The notes: a model not told the origin generated them from the letters alone. Positions 42,940 to 51,777 are shown, counted from the stretch's first letter. The stretch is 64,000 bases of DNA from Exiguobacterium sp. s124 (GCF_018617485.1 NZ_JACSKH010000004.1:29784-93783); one strand, 5' to 3'. Numbers and translations: made by a program.

Positions 42940-44361
42940 ATGGCGAATACGCAAGCGAGCTCGGGCGGGGTCCGAGTCAAAGTACAACGGTTCGGTAGTT
43001 TCCTCAGTGGGATGGTCATGCCGAACATCGGTGCCTTCATTGCCTGGGGGATTATCACAGCACTCTTTATTCCAACAGGATGGTGGCCAAACGAAAACTT
43101 GGCAGAACTCGTAGGTCCAACGATCACATATCTCTTACCATTACTCATCGGTTTCACGGGTGGTAAATTACTTCACGACGTACGAGGCGGGGTCGTCGGG
43201 GCGCTCGCCACGATGGGGGTCATCGTCGGGACAGACATTCCGATGTTCCTTGGAGCGATGATTATGGGTCCACTCGGTGGGTATATCATCCGCCAAGTCG
43301 ATCGTGCCCTTGAAGGCAAAGTCAAAGCAGGATTCGAAATGCTTGTCAACAACTTCTCGGTCGGGATCATCGGTGGTCTTCTCATGCTTGGTGGATTCGA
43401 AATCTTCGGTCCAATTATGAGCGCCCTCGATAAAGTGATGGCGGCAGGCGTTGACTGGATCGTCGGAGCGAAATTGCTTCCGGTCGCGAGCCTTTTCATC
43501 GAACCGGCAAAAGTTCTCTTCTTGAACAACGCCATCAACCACGGGATCTTGAGCCCGCTCGGTGTCGATCAAGTCGCAGACGCTGGAAAGTCCGTTCTCT
43601 TCTTACTTGAAGCAAACCCAGGACCAGGTCTTGGATTACTTCTCGCATATATGTTCTTCGCTAAAGGTGCAGCAAAACGTACAGCACCAGGTGCGGCCAT
43701 CATTCACTTCCTCGGTGGGATTCATGAGATTTACTTCCCGTACGTGTTGATGAAGCCAATCTTGATTTTGGCGATGATCGCAGGGGGCGCAACAGGGATC
43801 TTCACGTTCGTTCTCTTTGATGTCGGTCTTGTCGCACCGGCTTCACCAGGTAGTATCTTCGCGATTCTCGCGATGGCGTCACGTGGTTCATACCTCGGAC
43901 TCGTGGCAGGGATTCTCTTGTCAGCAGCGGTCACATTCGCTGTGGCGAGCGTCATCTTGAAATCAAGCGCAGCAGAGGAAGTGTCACTCGAAGAAGCGAC
44001 ACAAAACGTGAGCGCGATGAAAGGCAAACAGTCTTATGCATCTGCTCTTGTGACAGATCGTCTTGATAAAGTGGACCACATCATCTTCGCATGTGATGCA
44101 GGTATGGGTTCAAGTGCGATGGGGGCATCGGTTCTCCGGAACAAGGTCAACAAAGCGAACTTGCCAATCAAAGTGACGAACACATCAATCAGCAATTTAC
44201 CGAAAGATGCACAGTTTGTCATCACCCATGAGGACTTAACCGAGCGTGCAGAAGCGCAAGCACCGAATGCAATCCATCGTTCAGTGACGAACTTCTTGAA
44301 CGCCGATTACTATGATCAATTGGTAGAAGAAATTAAAGCCGAACGCAGTAAAATTTCTTGA
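42940..44361 (+). CDS. mtlA: PTS mannitol transporter subunit IICB
   Basis: A 473-residue permease. The IIC domain (residues 1-350) has GSFLSGMVMPNIGAFIAWGI and the substrate loop GGIHEIYFPYVLMKP; the IIB domain has the phospho-Cys385 in IIFACDAGMGSSAMGAS. There is no IIA domain, which is supplied by mtlF. It imports mannitol as mannitol-1-phosphate. ATG 42940 follows GGAGG. First gene of mtlA-mtlF-mtlD. Confidence 0.96.
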   Translation: MANTQASSGGVRVKVQRFGSFLSGMVMPNIGAFIAWGIITALFIPTGWWPNENLAELVGPTITYLLPLLIGFTGGKLLHDVRGGVVGALATMGVIVGTDIPMFLGAMIMGPLGGYIIRQVDRALEGKVKAGFEMLVNNFSVGIIGGLLMLGGFEIFGPIMSALDKVMAAGVDWIVGAKLLPVASLFIEPAKVLFLNNAINHGILSPLGVDQVADAGKSVLFLLEANPGPGLGLLLAYMFFAKGAAKRTAPGAAIIHFLGGIHEIYFPYVLMKPILILAMIAGGATGIFTFVLFDVGLVAPASPGSIFAILAMASRGSYLGLVAGILLSAAVTFAVASVILKSSAAEEVSLEEATQNVSAMKGKQSYASALVTDRLDKVDHIIFACDAGMGSSAMGASVLRNKVNKANLPIKVTNTSISNLPKDAQFVITHEDLTERAEAQAPNAIHRSVTNFLNADYYDQLVEEIKAERSKIS

Positions 44362-44408
44362 AAACAGAACAGATAGAGATACGGTTTAGCCATTAGGAGG
44401 AAATTAAA

Positions 44409-44840
44409 ATGCCATTCATTCAAACAGAGATGATTCGACTTAACCAAACATTCGCAACGACAGAGGAAGCGATCACAGCGGCCGGAACAGTCCTACAGGA
44501 CGCCGGTTGTGTGACGCCAGAGTATGTAGAAGCGATGCATGAACGTCAAGCGATCGCAAACGTCTATATCGGTAATCACGTCGCCATTCCACACGGTACA
44601 GAAGCAGCGAAGTCAGCGGTTCAAAAGACGGGAATCTCGTTCCTACAAGTACCGGACGGTGTCGACTTTGGTGGACAGACGGCAAAACTCGTCATCGGGA
44701 TTGCAGGCGTGAATGATGAACATTTAGAGCTCCTTTCGCAAATCGCGATCCTCTGCTCGGATGAAGAAAACGTGGAGCGCCTTGTTCAGGCGAAGACGAA
44801 AGAAGAAATCTTGGCGCTCTTCATGGAAGAGGTGGCATAA
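44409..44840 (+). CDS. mtlF: PTS mannitol subunit IIA
   Basis: A 143-residue phosphocarrier with the active-site His62 in NHVAIPHGTEAAKSAV. It receives phosphate from HPr and passes it to the MtlA IIB domain. AGGAGG precedes ATG 44409; the stop abuts the mtlD start. Confidence 0.95.
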   Translation: MPFIQTEMIRLNQTFATTEEAITAAGTVLQDAGCVTPEYVEAMHERQAIANVYIGNHVAIPHGTEAAKSAVQKTGISFLQVPDGVDFGGQTAKLVIGIAGVNDEHLELLSQIAILCSDEENVERLVQAKTKEEILALFMEEVA

Positions 44841-45989
44841 ATGAAAGCTGTTCATTTTGGGGCAGGAAACATTGGGCGCGGGTTCATCGGATTGTTGCTC
44901 AATCAAAGTGGTTATGAAGTGACGTTCGTCGACATTAACGACACGGTCATCGAAGCACTCGAATCAAAACGTCATTATGAGGTCGGATTCGCAGAGGATG
45001 GGGTCGATCGGATCATTGTCGACCGGGTACGTGGGGTGAACAGTTTGAAAGAACCGGCGCGTGTCGCTGCTTTGATTGCAGAAGCAGACCTCGTCACGAC
45101 AGCTGTCGGCCCCTCACTTCTTTCAAAAGTAGCGCCATTGATCAGTGAAGGGCTCCGGGCGCGTGAAGTCGAGGACGCACCGGTCTATGTCATCGCATGT
45201 GAGAACATGATTGGTGGGAGTGCCATTCTTCGTCAAGAAGTAGAGGCATGTGGTGGTGTCGGGGAGGCGAACGTCTTCTTCCCGAACGCGGCGGTCGACC
45301 GGATCGTGCCACTCCAACAACATGAAGACCCGCTTTACGTAGAAGTCGAGACGTTCCATGAATGGGTCATCGAGACACAAGGACTGAACGCGCAACCACC
45401 GATTCAAGGTGTGACATGGGTCGAAGAGATCGGACCGTACATCGAGCGGAAGCTCTTCACAGTCAATACAGGACATGCCATCGCCTCTTATATCGGTTCG
45501 TTGTTCGGAAAGGCGACGATTGACGAGGCGCTGAAGGATCGCCGCGTACGTCAAGTCGTTCAAGGCGCCTTGTATGAGACGGGTTGGTTATTGCTCGAGA
45601 AATATGGTTTCGAGGCGAAAGAGCACAGCCAATACATCCAAAAAATCATCAAGCGTTTTGAAAATCCGAAATTAAAGGATGAAGTGTCACGTGTGGCGCG
45701 TTCGCCGATTCGCAAGCTCGGACCGAGCGATCGTCTCGTCAAACCAGCGCGTGAGTTGATGGATAACGGAATCGAGCCGAACGAACTCGCCTACGGGATC
45801 GCGGCTGCCCTCCATTACCATAACCCGGAGGATTCGGAATCGTCAGAACTAAATTTGTCGATTGAGGAACATGGTATCTCGACAACGATTGAAAAATATT
45901 TGCAGCTCCATGAGGGAGACACATTGACGCAATTGATTCTCGACCAATATCATTTGATTCTAGAAGAAGAAAAAGAGCGAGTTTCTTAA
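44841..45989 (+). CDS. mtlD: mannitol-1-phosphate 5-dehydrogenase
   Basis: A 382-residue NAD-dependent enzyme that oxidises mannitol-1-phosphate to fructose-6-phosphate. The Rossmann start is MKAVHFGAGNIGRGFIGLLL, and the catalytic region contains KLFTVNTGHAIASYIGSLFG with the conserved Lys, Asn and His. It is the last gene of the mannitol operon, with no gap after mtlF. Confidence 0.96.
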   Translation: MKAVHFGAGNIGRGFIGLLLNQSGYEVTFVDINDTVIEALESKRHYEVGFAEDGVDRIIVDRVRGVNSLKEPARVAALIAEADLVTTAVGPSLLSKVAPLISEGLRAREVEDAPVYVIACENMIGGSAILRQEVEACGGVGEANVFFPNAAVDRIVPLQQHEDPLYVEVETFHEWVIETQGLNAQPPIQGVTWVEEIGPYIERKLFTVNTGHAIASYIGSLFGKATIDEALKDRRVRQVVQGALYETGWLLLEKYGFEAKEHSQYIQKIIKRFENPKLKDEVSRVARSPIRKLGPSDRLVKPARELMDNGIEPNELAYGIAAALHYHNPEDSESSELNLSIEEHGISTTIEKYLQLHEGDTLTQLILDQYHLILEEEKERVS

Positions 45990-46008
45990 GAGAATGAGAT
46001 ATAGTGAT

Positions 46009-46042
46009 GAGCACATATGTGAAAGCATATGTGTTCTTTTTT
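46009..46042 (+). terminator. terminator of the mannitol operon
   Basis: GAGCACATATG / CATATGTGTTC stem followed by TTTTTT. Confidence 0.85.
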
Positions 46043-46135
46043 ATTGAGGCCTTATTGAACAAATTGAGAAGAATGAGTGGGTTGGGTATTTCATGATGAA
46101 ATAACGGGTACTTATCAACAGGAAGGAGACTCGTT

Positions 46136-46969
46136 ATGTACAAAACTTCAGAAATCATTCGATTTATCACAATCACGTTCGGATATTCTTGGATTGTCTG
46201 GGCGAGCCTATATTGGTGGACCGATTTACCGATTGTGGCAATCGTCATCATAGGAGCATTCGGACCAAGCATTTCTGGCTTTCTGACGATGTATCGACTT
46301 CGCGGTCGTGCGGGTGTGAGACACTTGTTTCGAAAGAGTCTTCAGTTCAGGATAAACTGGAAGTACTATGCGATTCCGTTCTTATTGGTTCCATTCTTAT
46401 TTCTTATCGCTTATTGGTGGACAGATCGTAGCGATGCATTAATCGTTCGAGAACCTTGGTGGATTGTGCCTTATTTTCTTTATATGTTATTTCTCGGCGG
46501 AACCCTCCAAGAGGAGTATGGATGGCGCGGATACTTGCTGGATGCGCTGCAATCGAGACTGTCTCCACTATGGGCGAGTATCGTGCTTGGTGCGATTTGG
46601 ACGAGCTGGCACATCCCGCTATTCTTTATGGTTGGAACAGGGCAGGCGAACTTTCCATTTTGGGCATATGGGTTGACCGTGATCTCATATAGCGTTCTCA
46701 TCAGCTGGTTATACAATGTTACCTCTCGTAATCTGTGGTCAGCCCTTCTCATGCATACCATGTTTAACGTGATGCTCGTCATGACTGGGTTACACGCAGA
46801 GACTGGATATCCAATTGGTTTTATTCATCTAACGATTACGGTATTGACGGCAGCCATCATCATCATCTGGAAAACGTATGGGAAGTTGAATTATGAACCG
46901 CTCGAAGAATTCATTCCTTCGTACCCGAGTGTTACGCACAGGATTCGTGAGGGTAAAGAATCACAATAA
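46136..46969 (+). CDS. CPBP-family intramembrane glutamic endopeptidase
   Basis: A 277-residue multi-pass membrane protein with the CPBP/Abi (CAAX protease-like) motifs: EEYGWRGYLLDALQSR (EExxxR), WTSWHIPLFF (HxxxF) and LMHTMFNVML (HxxxN). Members cleave prenylated or membrane substrates, or protect against bacteriocins; no bacteriocin gene is visible here. AGGAAGGAG precedes ATG 46136. The GNAT gene follows closely and may be co-transcribed. Confidence 0.88.
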   Translation: MYKTSEIIRFITITFGYSWIVWASLYWWTDLPIVAIVIIGAFGPSISGFLTMYRLRGRAGVRHLFRKSLQFRINWKYYAIPFLLVPFLFLIAYWWTDRSDALIVREPWWIVPYFLYMLFLGGTLQEEYGWRGYLLDALQSRLSPLWASIVLGAIWTSWHIPLFFMVGTGQANFPFWAYGLTVISYSVLISWLYNVTSRNLWSALLMHTMFNVMLVMTGLHAETGYPIGFIHLTITVLTAAIIIIWKTYGKLNYEPLEEFIPSYPSVTHRIREGKESQ

Positions 46970-46993
46970 AAAAGAGAAAAGGAAGTGGACGTC

Positions 46994-47506
46994 TTGAACT
47001 TTCGCACACTCGAGCAATCCGACGTGAAATCTTTGCAGCGCTTATTTATGGAGAGTTTGAGTGATTTGATTCGGCGAGAGCGTTTTGAAGACGCTGACCT
47101 GCTCGATGAGGAAGTGGCACGCCTGAACACGACGATTCAGGATCATTTTGAAGACGACCATGTTCAACTGTACGTGGTTGAACAAGAAGGAGTTCTGGTT
47201 GGAGCGGGGGCATTGCTGCCTCCGAACGATATCATATCGGGACATTTGGAAATCAAGCGAGATGCCATTGAACTAGGGAGTGTCTATGTCCTTCCTCGTA
47301 TGCAACGCAAAGGAGTCGGGCAGTTTTTATTAGAAGAGATGAAACGAGAAATCCTCGCGCGAGAGCACCACGTCTTTTATTTGGATGCGGGATTTCCTAG
47401 CGCTCAGGCCTATTGGCAAAAACAATTGGGTGAACCGTCATTAATCCTCGAGCATTATTGGGGACAGGGAGCGTCTCATATGATCTGGGAAGTGAATATA
47501 AAATAA
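46994..47506 (+). CDS. GNAT-family N-acetyltransferase
   Basis: A 170-residue acetyltransferase. The acetyl-CoA site is ELGSVYVLPRMQRKGVGQFLLEEM (R/Q-x-x-G-x-G/A) near residues 95-115, followed by HHVFYLDAGFPSAQAYWQKQLG typical of motif B. The substrate is unknown. TTG 46994 is placed 10 bases after AAGGA; GTG 46985 lies inside that site. Confidence 0.85.
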   Translation: MNFRTLEQSDVKSLQRLFMESLSDLIRRERFEDADLLDEEVARLNTTIQDHFEDDHVQLYVVEQEGVLVGAGALLPPNDIISGHLEIKRDAIELGSVYVLPRMQRKGVGQFLLEEMKREILAREHHVFYLDAGFPSAQAYWQKQLGEPSLILEHYWGQGASHMIWEVNIK

Positions 47507-47541
47507 GGAACTTAGCGATGAGTGCTAAGTTCCTTATTTTT
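47505..47541. terminator. bidirectional terminator
   Basis: Perfect AAGGAACTTAGC / GCTAAGTTCCTT stem with T-rich flanks, between converging genes. Confidence 0.9.
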
Positions 47542-49040
47542 TAGTAATACGAACGCATGAATTGATGGATACCGGTCGCTGTCGCTTCAGCCATGAGTTG
47601 GCGATAAGACGTGCTCGTTAAATAAGAGCGGTCGCTAGAGTTGCTGATAAAGCCATATTCAACAAGCGTCGAAGGGGCAACGTTCTTCCCGACAACGTAA
47701 ACGTTTTGATATTTCACACCGCGATTTTGAATTGTTGTGATTTTTGATCCGAGTTCTTTGTTGATTGTAGCCCCAAGAGTACGACTAGCTGAGACATATG
47801 GGTTTGTTGTATAACTTTCTGTTGTCGGCACGAGCACCTCATGTCCATTCGCAGAACTATACACAGATGAGTTTGCATGGAGACTTACAAAGACATCTGC
47901 TTTGTAGGACTTGCTTAAAGAGACACGTTCTGACAATGAAAGATACGTATCCGTCGAACGAGTCAACTTGACATTATAGTTATACGTGCTCGTAAGTGTA
48001 TTGGCGAGACGTTTGGCAATGTCTAATGCAATCACTTTTTCATACAACGAGCCGTAGACAGCACCTGGATCATTTCCGCCATGACCGGCATCAATGACAA
48101 CCGTTTTCGTCGATGTAGACGTTGTCGAGACTTTTACATATTCCGAGGACACGTAGCCAGTGACACCTTTGTAAGTGACTTTATACCAAGACCCATACGT
48201 TCCGAGATAGTCGATCGTACTACCGGATGGGATGGTTAATAGAATCGTGCTTGATGTCGAAGTACTTTGACGTAAGTTGAGGTTGGCTGTTGTCGAGTAA
48301 ATACGCTCCACCTCTGGCGTACTCGTTGGCGCAAGATATTGAGAAGATACATAACCGGTCATTCCATTATAAGAAACTTTAAACCACGAGCCATATGTAC
48401 CGATATAGTTGACGACTTCTCCACTTGGAATAGTCGTCAAGATGGAACCAGACGTCGATGCACTTGTTCTTAGATTTAAGTTCACAGTTGTTTTGTATGT
48501 GATAGTAGTTTCTGGAGTTTGTGTAGAGGTTTCAGTCACCTTGACGTAGTCAGAGGAGACGTAACCGATTGTGCCATTATAAGAAACTTTAAACCATGAA
48601 CCGTATGTACTGAGATAAATGATTTCTTTTCCATTTGGAATCGTTGTTAAAATGCTACTCGAAGTCGAGGCACTTTTCCGTAAATTCAAATTCGCTGTAG
48701 TCGTATAGGTTTTGACAGATGTCGGTTTATAAGTTTTTAGGTATTGAGAAGAGACATAACCGACCGTTCCATTGTAAGAAACCTTATACCACGAACCAGA
48801 TGTTCCGAGATACGTAACCGATTTTCCTGAAGGGATAGTCAATAAAATAGTGCTTGACGTTGAAGCACTTTTTCTAAGATTTAAATTTACCGTAGTTGTA
48901 TAGTATGTAGCTGCTGCATCTACTGTACTGACTTTGAACGAATTCGATTCAAAATCGAGCGGTGTCACTGCGATTGCCGAGATCATAAGGGTAGAACTGA
49001 CTAATAATTTGGCATTCCAAGAAGATTTCAACATATTCAA
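47541..49040 (-). CDS. N-acetylmuramoyl-L-alanine amidase with four SH3b domains
   Basis: A 499-residue secreted cell-wall hydrolase. A signal peptide (residues about 10-43, ending VDAAA) is followed by four bacterial SH3 repeats of about 60-75 residues, each opening with TTxNLNLRxSxSTSSxIL. The C-terminal amidase_3 domain has zinc ligands in VIDAGHGGNDPGA, LYEKVIALDIA and SLHANSS, and the catalytic Glu in LVEYGFISN. It cleaves the amide between MurNAc and L-Ala. TTG 49040 is placed 8 bases after AAGGAG. Confidence 0.93.
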   Translation of the reverse strand: MNMLKSSWNAKLLVSSTLMISAIAVTPLDFESNSFKVSTVDAAATYYTTTVNLNLRKSASTSSTILLTIPSGKSVTYLGTSGSWYKVSYNGTVGYVSSQYLKTYKPTSVKTYTTTANLNLRKSASTSSSILTTIPNGKEIIYLSTYGSWFKVSYNGTIGYVSSDYVKVTETSTQTPETTITYKTTVNLNLRTSASTSGSILTTIPSGEVVNYIGTYGSWFKVSYNGMTGYVSSQYLAPTSTPEVERIYSTTANLNLRQSTSTSSTILLTIPSGSTIDYLGTYGSWYKVTYKGVTGYVSSEYVKVSTTSTSTKTVVIDAGHGGNDPGAVYGSLYEKVIALDIAKRLANTLTSTYNYNVKLTRSTDTYLSLSERVSLSKSYKADVFVSLHANSSVYSSANGHEVLVPTTESYTTNPYVSASRTLGATINKELGSKITTIQNRGVKYQNVYVVGKNVAPSTLVEYGFISNSSDRSYLTSTSYRQLMAEATATGIHQFMRSYY

Positions 49041-49183
49041 ATAAATAACTCCTTTTATAAGTGTATGGTAGATTCATTTATAAAATCATATGATGTCATT
49101 ATTATATAAGTAATAATGAAAAAAATGGGCATTAATATTTAATTTATTTATCTTTTTTTGAAATAAAGAGGGCTTTTGATAAC

Positions 49184-49210
49184 AAAAAAAGGCGCACGAG
49201 GCGTCTTTTT
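49184..49210 (-). terminator. terminator of the peptide gene
   Basis: AAAAAGACGCC / GGCGCACG-type stem with seven T on the minus strand, 44 bases past the peptide stop. Confidence 0.75.
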
Positions 49211-49253
49211 AATAGGTTTTATTCGTAACTACCTTTATATCTTTTTAAACTGA

Positions 49254-49505
49254 TTACCCAATACGTGGCATTTCGTCTGCAAATAGGATGACTGGTGCAT
49301 CGACTTTACCGATACGCGGCATTTCATCTGCGAATGATTTGATTGGTTCTTCAACTTTACCAATGCGCGGCATTTCATCCGCATATGATTTAACTGGTTG
49401 TTCGACTTTACCGATGCGTGGCATTTCATCAGCTAAAGGTTTGACCGTACTGCCTAAAAGTAAAACAGCCGTTGCTAAGAATAATACTCCTGTAATTTTT
49501 TTCAT
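49254..49505 (-). CDS. secreted pro-peptide with four DEMPRIG repeats, candidate pheromone precursor
   Basis: An 83-residue precursor. Residues 1-24 (MKKITGVLFLATAVLLLGST, then VKPL) form a Sec signal. Then come four copies of ADEMPRIG at residues 25-32, 42-49, 59-66 and 76-83, exactly 17 residues apart, joined by variable linkers (KVEQPVKSY, KVEEPIKSF, KVDAPVILF). The last copy ends at the stop, so a free C-terminal Gly defines the end of the unit. This is the form of an exported pro-pheromone. GGAGG precedes ATG 49505. It lies downstream of a 223-residue gene and near a divergent HTH-TPR receptor-like gene. Confidence 0.8.
   Translation of the reverse strand: MKKITGVLFLATAVLLLGSTVKPLADEMPRIGKVEQPVKSYADEMPRIGKVEEPIKSFADEMPRIGKVDAPVILFADEMPRIG
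49257..49430 (-). repeat. 51-bp tandem coding repeat (DEMPRIG units)
   Basis: Four DEMPRIG-coding units at 49410-49430, 49359-49379, 49308-49328 and 49257-49277, with a 51-base period. The units differ at synonymous positions while the heptapeptide is unchanged, which points to selection on the peptide. Confidence 0.9.
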
Positions 49506-49580
49506 TTGAATAACCTCCATTTGATTAATTATTTATTTGATGAAGCTGTAATTCCTAGAGTGTTTGAAGGTGCATGTGAA

Positions 49581-50252
49581 TTACTTTTTTGTAGATTCAA
49601 GTAAGCGACATAGAGCTTCTGATTGTGCAAAGATACGATTTTCTAAATCACCACTGTATGAATCAGGTGAGTCCGGTGAAAAAAGTTTAATTTTTTCAGA
49701 TCCATTCTCATAAGCCGTTGCTAGAATTGGAACGTGTAGTTGTTGGCTCAATAAAGTACTGCAGAGTGAATGAGGAATATCATCAGACTCGGATTTATAT
49801 TGAGGTTTCCAACAGACGTTCGTCTCAGGAAGAATATATAAAATATGTCCTTCTTGAATAAGTTTTTCACATTGGCTTGTTACAAAATCAGTATCTTGTT
49901 CCACGTTAATATACTCGTAGCCATTATACTGTGTTTCGTAAATGGTTTTTGTACTTCTTTTTAGAATAGAAAGAGATAGCTCCGGTCCTAAAATATACAG
50001 CTTTTTGAAGGAGTGACTCTTTTTTAAAGATTTAGCGATTAGTCGAGGCAAGGATTGATAGTAATCAATTTGAAAAGCGTTTACAATAAAACCTCTAGGA
50101 GCATTCAACAGCTGGGCCAAATTTTCTAAACCTGAAAAGTACTTTTTGTCTTCTGAGGTAAATATATCATTTATAGTTGATGATTGCTTAGATTTGAAGT
50201 AAATTTTGGGTTTAATGTAATCTTCAGCTAGTAAAAAGCTTAATTTTCCCAT
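49581..50252 (-). CDS. unrecognised protein beside the peptide gene, possibly acyltransferase-like
   Basis: A 223-residue soluble protein with no signal or helix. I cannot assign it. The pattern GFIVNAFQIDYYQSLPRL, EGHILYILPETNVCW, and then SLCSTLLSQQLHVPILATAY resembles the core order of LPLAT/HtrB-type acyltransferases, but the catalytic HxxxxD/E is missing, so this is weak. ATG 50252 is placed behind AAGGGG; GTG 50264 lies in that site. It precedes the peptide gene on the same strand with no terminator between, so a processing, modification or output role is conceivable. Confidence 0.5.
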   Translation of the reverse strand: MGKLSFLLAEDYIKPKIYFKSKQSSTINDIFTSEDKKYFSGLENLAQLLNAPRGFIVNAFQIDYYQSLPRLIAKSLKKSHSFKKLYILGPELSLSILKRSTKTIYETQYNGYEYINVEQDTDFVTSQCEKLIQEGHILYILPETNVCWKPQYKSESDDIPHSLCSTLLSQQLHVPILATAYENGSEKIKLFSPDSPDSYSGDLENRIFAQSEALCRLLESTKK

Positions 50253-50305
50253 TTGTGATTTCACCCCTTGTTTGTATGGTAAGTATCATTGGACTAGTAA
50301 AAAAC

Positions 50306-50509
50306 TACTAATTAATCCAGGTGTTTGTTTTAACTAGTTCAATATTATCACGCTTTCTATTAATGAAGGAGATGAACAGGTTGGGAAAATCATCGACAAA
50401 AAGTACTGTTATTTATATCTTTTTCTAATCAGTTTCTTCAATACGTGACAAAAAGCCTATCATTAAAGAAACTTTAAATACTTTAGTACTAAGGGAGTTA
50501 CTAATTGAT
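50306..50509. promoter_or_regulatory. divergent promoter region with repeated TACTAATT motif
   Basis: TACTAATTAAT (50306-50316) lies before the 223-residue gene, and TACTAATTGAT (50499-50509) directly before the receptor-like gene's ATG. A perfect 10-bp palindrome TTAGTACTAA is at 50483-50492. These are candidate binding sites for the HTH-TPR protein. The region is AT-rich. Confidence 0.45.
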
Positions 50510-51775
50510 ATGGAACACAATTATGGAAACGTTATTAAAGTAGAGCGCATGAGGAAGAATATGAAGCAATCAGTTCTCGCTAGAGGTATATGCTCTATTT
50601 CTTATTTAAGTAAAATTGAAAATAACCAAACTTCTCCAAGTGAAACCGTATTAGAATTGATTTTTGAGAGATTAGAACTAGACATCCCTCTATATTACGA
50701 TTTTAGTGAGAAAGTACATGAGATAAAATTTGAAATCAGAGAAATTTTAAAAGAAGCAATTCTGTCTCGAAAAGATGAAAACTATATACAACGAATAGAA
50801 GGATATAAAACTAATCCGGTAGTATTGCAGTCTAAAGAATTGTATATGACATTGATGGTTACATTGGCACGTTTTGGTATGATGCCGAAAGGTAATACAA
50901 ATTATTTAATTGAAGTAGGCTGGATCGCGGATCAACTAGACTTTGATAACAGATTGCGCTATGACATTTTACATTGTCTATATATGTTTCAATATCAAAC
51001 CGCGGATCGAGAGACAACAATAGACTTATTAGAAAAAGTGGGTCAGAGATTAAAGAATACTAATATGCCCGATTGGGAGCTTGCAGATATGCACTATATA
51101 ATTGGTGCTTTACATCATCGATTTACTGATTATTTACAAGCTATTGAAAATGTAAGAGCTTCACTAGGTTATTTTCAGGACAATTTTTGTTTAGAAAGAA
51201 TCATTGAGTCACATATGATTATTGGTCTATCTTTTAAGCGTCGTAAACGTTACACCACAGCTTTGGAACATTATGAAAAAGCTGCAAAAGTCGCCGAGAC
51301 CGCAAAATTAAATAATTATTTTGGGATGCTATATAACAACATAGGAGACATTCATTTTCTCATTGGTGACCAAGAAAAAGCTCAAAAATACTTTCTTGAT
51401 GGCTTTAATTTAAAAGAGGACACAAAGAGTAAATTATTTAGTGTCATGTCTCTACTTGAAGTAAATGTAGCCCAACAAAATATTGAAGGTATTATGAAGT
51501 GGTTAGAAACGGGATATGAGTTGAAAGGGAACGAAGAAGATTTGGTAGAATTTCGTTATCATTTTGATATTTACTTGAATAAGTACAAATTTGAAGACCA
51601 TAGTGCTTTTATTGAAAGCTTAAAAAGAGCAGTGGATTACTTTGAGGCGTATGATGAATACTATACGCACAAATACGCGTTGTGGTTATCAAGAGAGTTA
51701 AGAAATACAGGTAAATATAAACTAGCCACTGAATACTATGAAAAAACAATTTCGATGATGTCGCGCTGGGAGTAA
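50510..51775 (+). CDS. HTH-TPR regulator of the RRNPP type (NprR/PlcR-like)
   Basis: A 421-residue protein. Residues 7-65 form an XRE-type helix-turn-helix (VIKVERMRKNMKQSVLARGI, then SISYLSKIENNQTSPSETVL). The remainder is a helical solenoid of TPR-like repeats, such as IIGLSFKRRKRYTTALEHYE and NNIGDIHFLIGDQEKAQKYF. Length and layout match NprR (about 420 residues) and related peptide-bound regulators of Bacillota. It is divergent from a gene pair ending in a repeated pro-peptide, so it is the likely receptor. The ribosome site AAGGGAG is 12 bases from ATG, unusually far. Confidence 0.85.
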   Translation: MEHNYGNVIKVERMRKNMKQSVLARGICSISYLSKIENNQTSPSETVLELIFERLELDIPLYYDFSEKVHEIKFEIREILKEAILSRKDENYIQRIEGYKTNPVVLQSKELYMTLMVTLARFGMMPKGNTNYLIEVGWIADQLDFDNRLRYDILHCLYMFQYQTADRETTIDLLEKVGQRLKNTNMPDWELADMHYIIGALHHRFTDYLQAIENVRASLGYFQDNFCLERIIESHMIIGLSFKRRKRYTTALEHYEKAAKVAETAKLNNYFGMLYNNIGDIHFLIGDQEKAQKYFLDGFNLKEDTKSKLFSVMSLLEVNVAQQNIEGIMKWLETGYELKGNEEDLVEFRYHFDIYLNKYKFEDHSAFIESLKRAVDYFEAYDEYYTHKYALWLSRELRNTGKYKLATEYYEKTISMMSRWE

Positions 51776-51777
51776 AT

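Noticed and set aside
46136..46969. CPBP protease as a bacteriocin immunity gene
   Set aside because: No bacteriocin precursor, modification enzyme or dedicated exporter is visible nearby; the family is broad.
49257..49430. Regular 51-bp repeats that could be taken for a CRISPR array or satellite
   Set aside because: The repeats are in frame, encode a conserved heptapeptide behind a signal peptide and a good ribosome site, and have no palindromic repeat-spacer form or cas genes.
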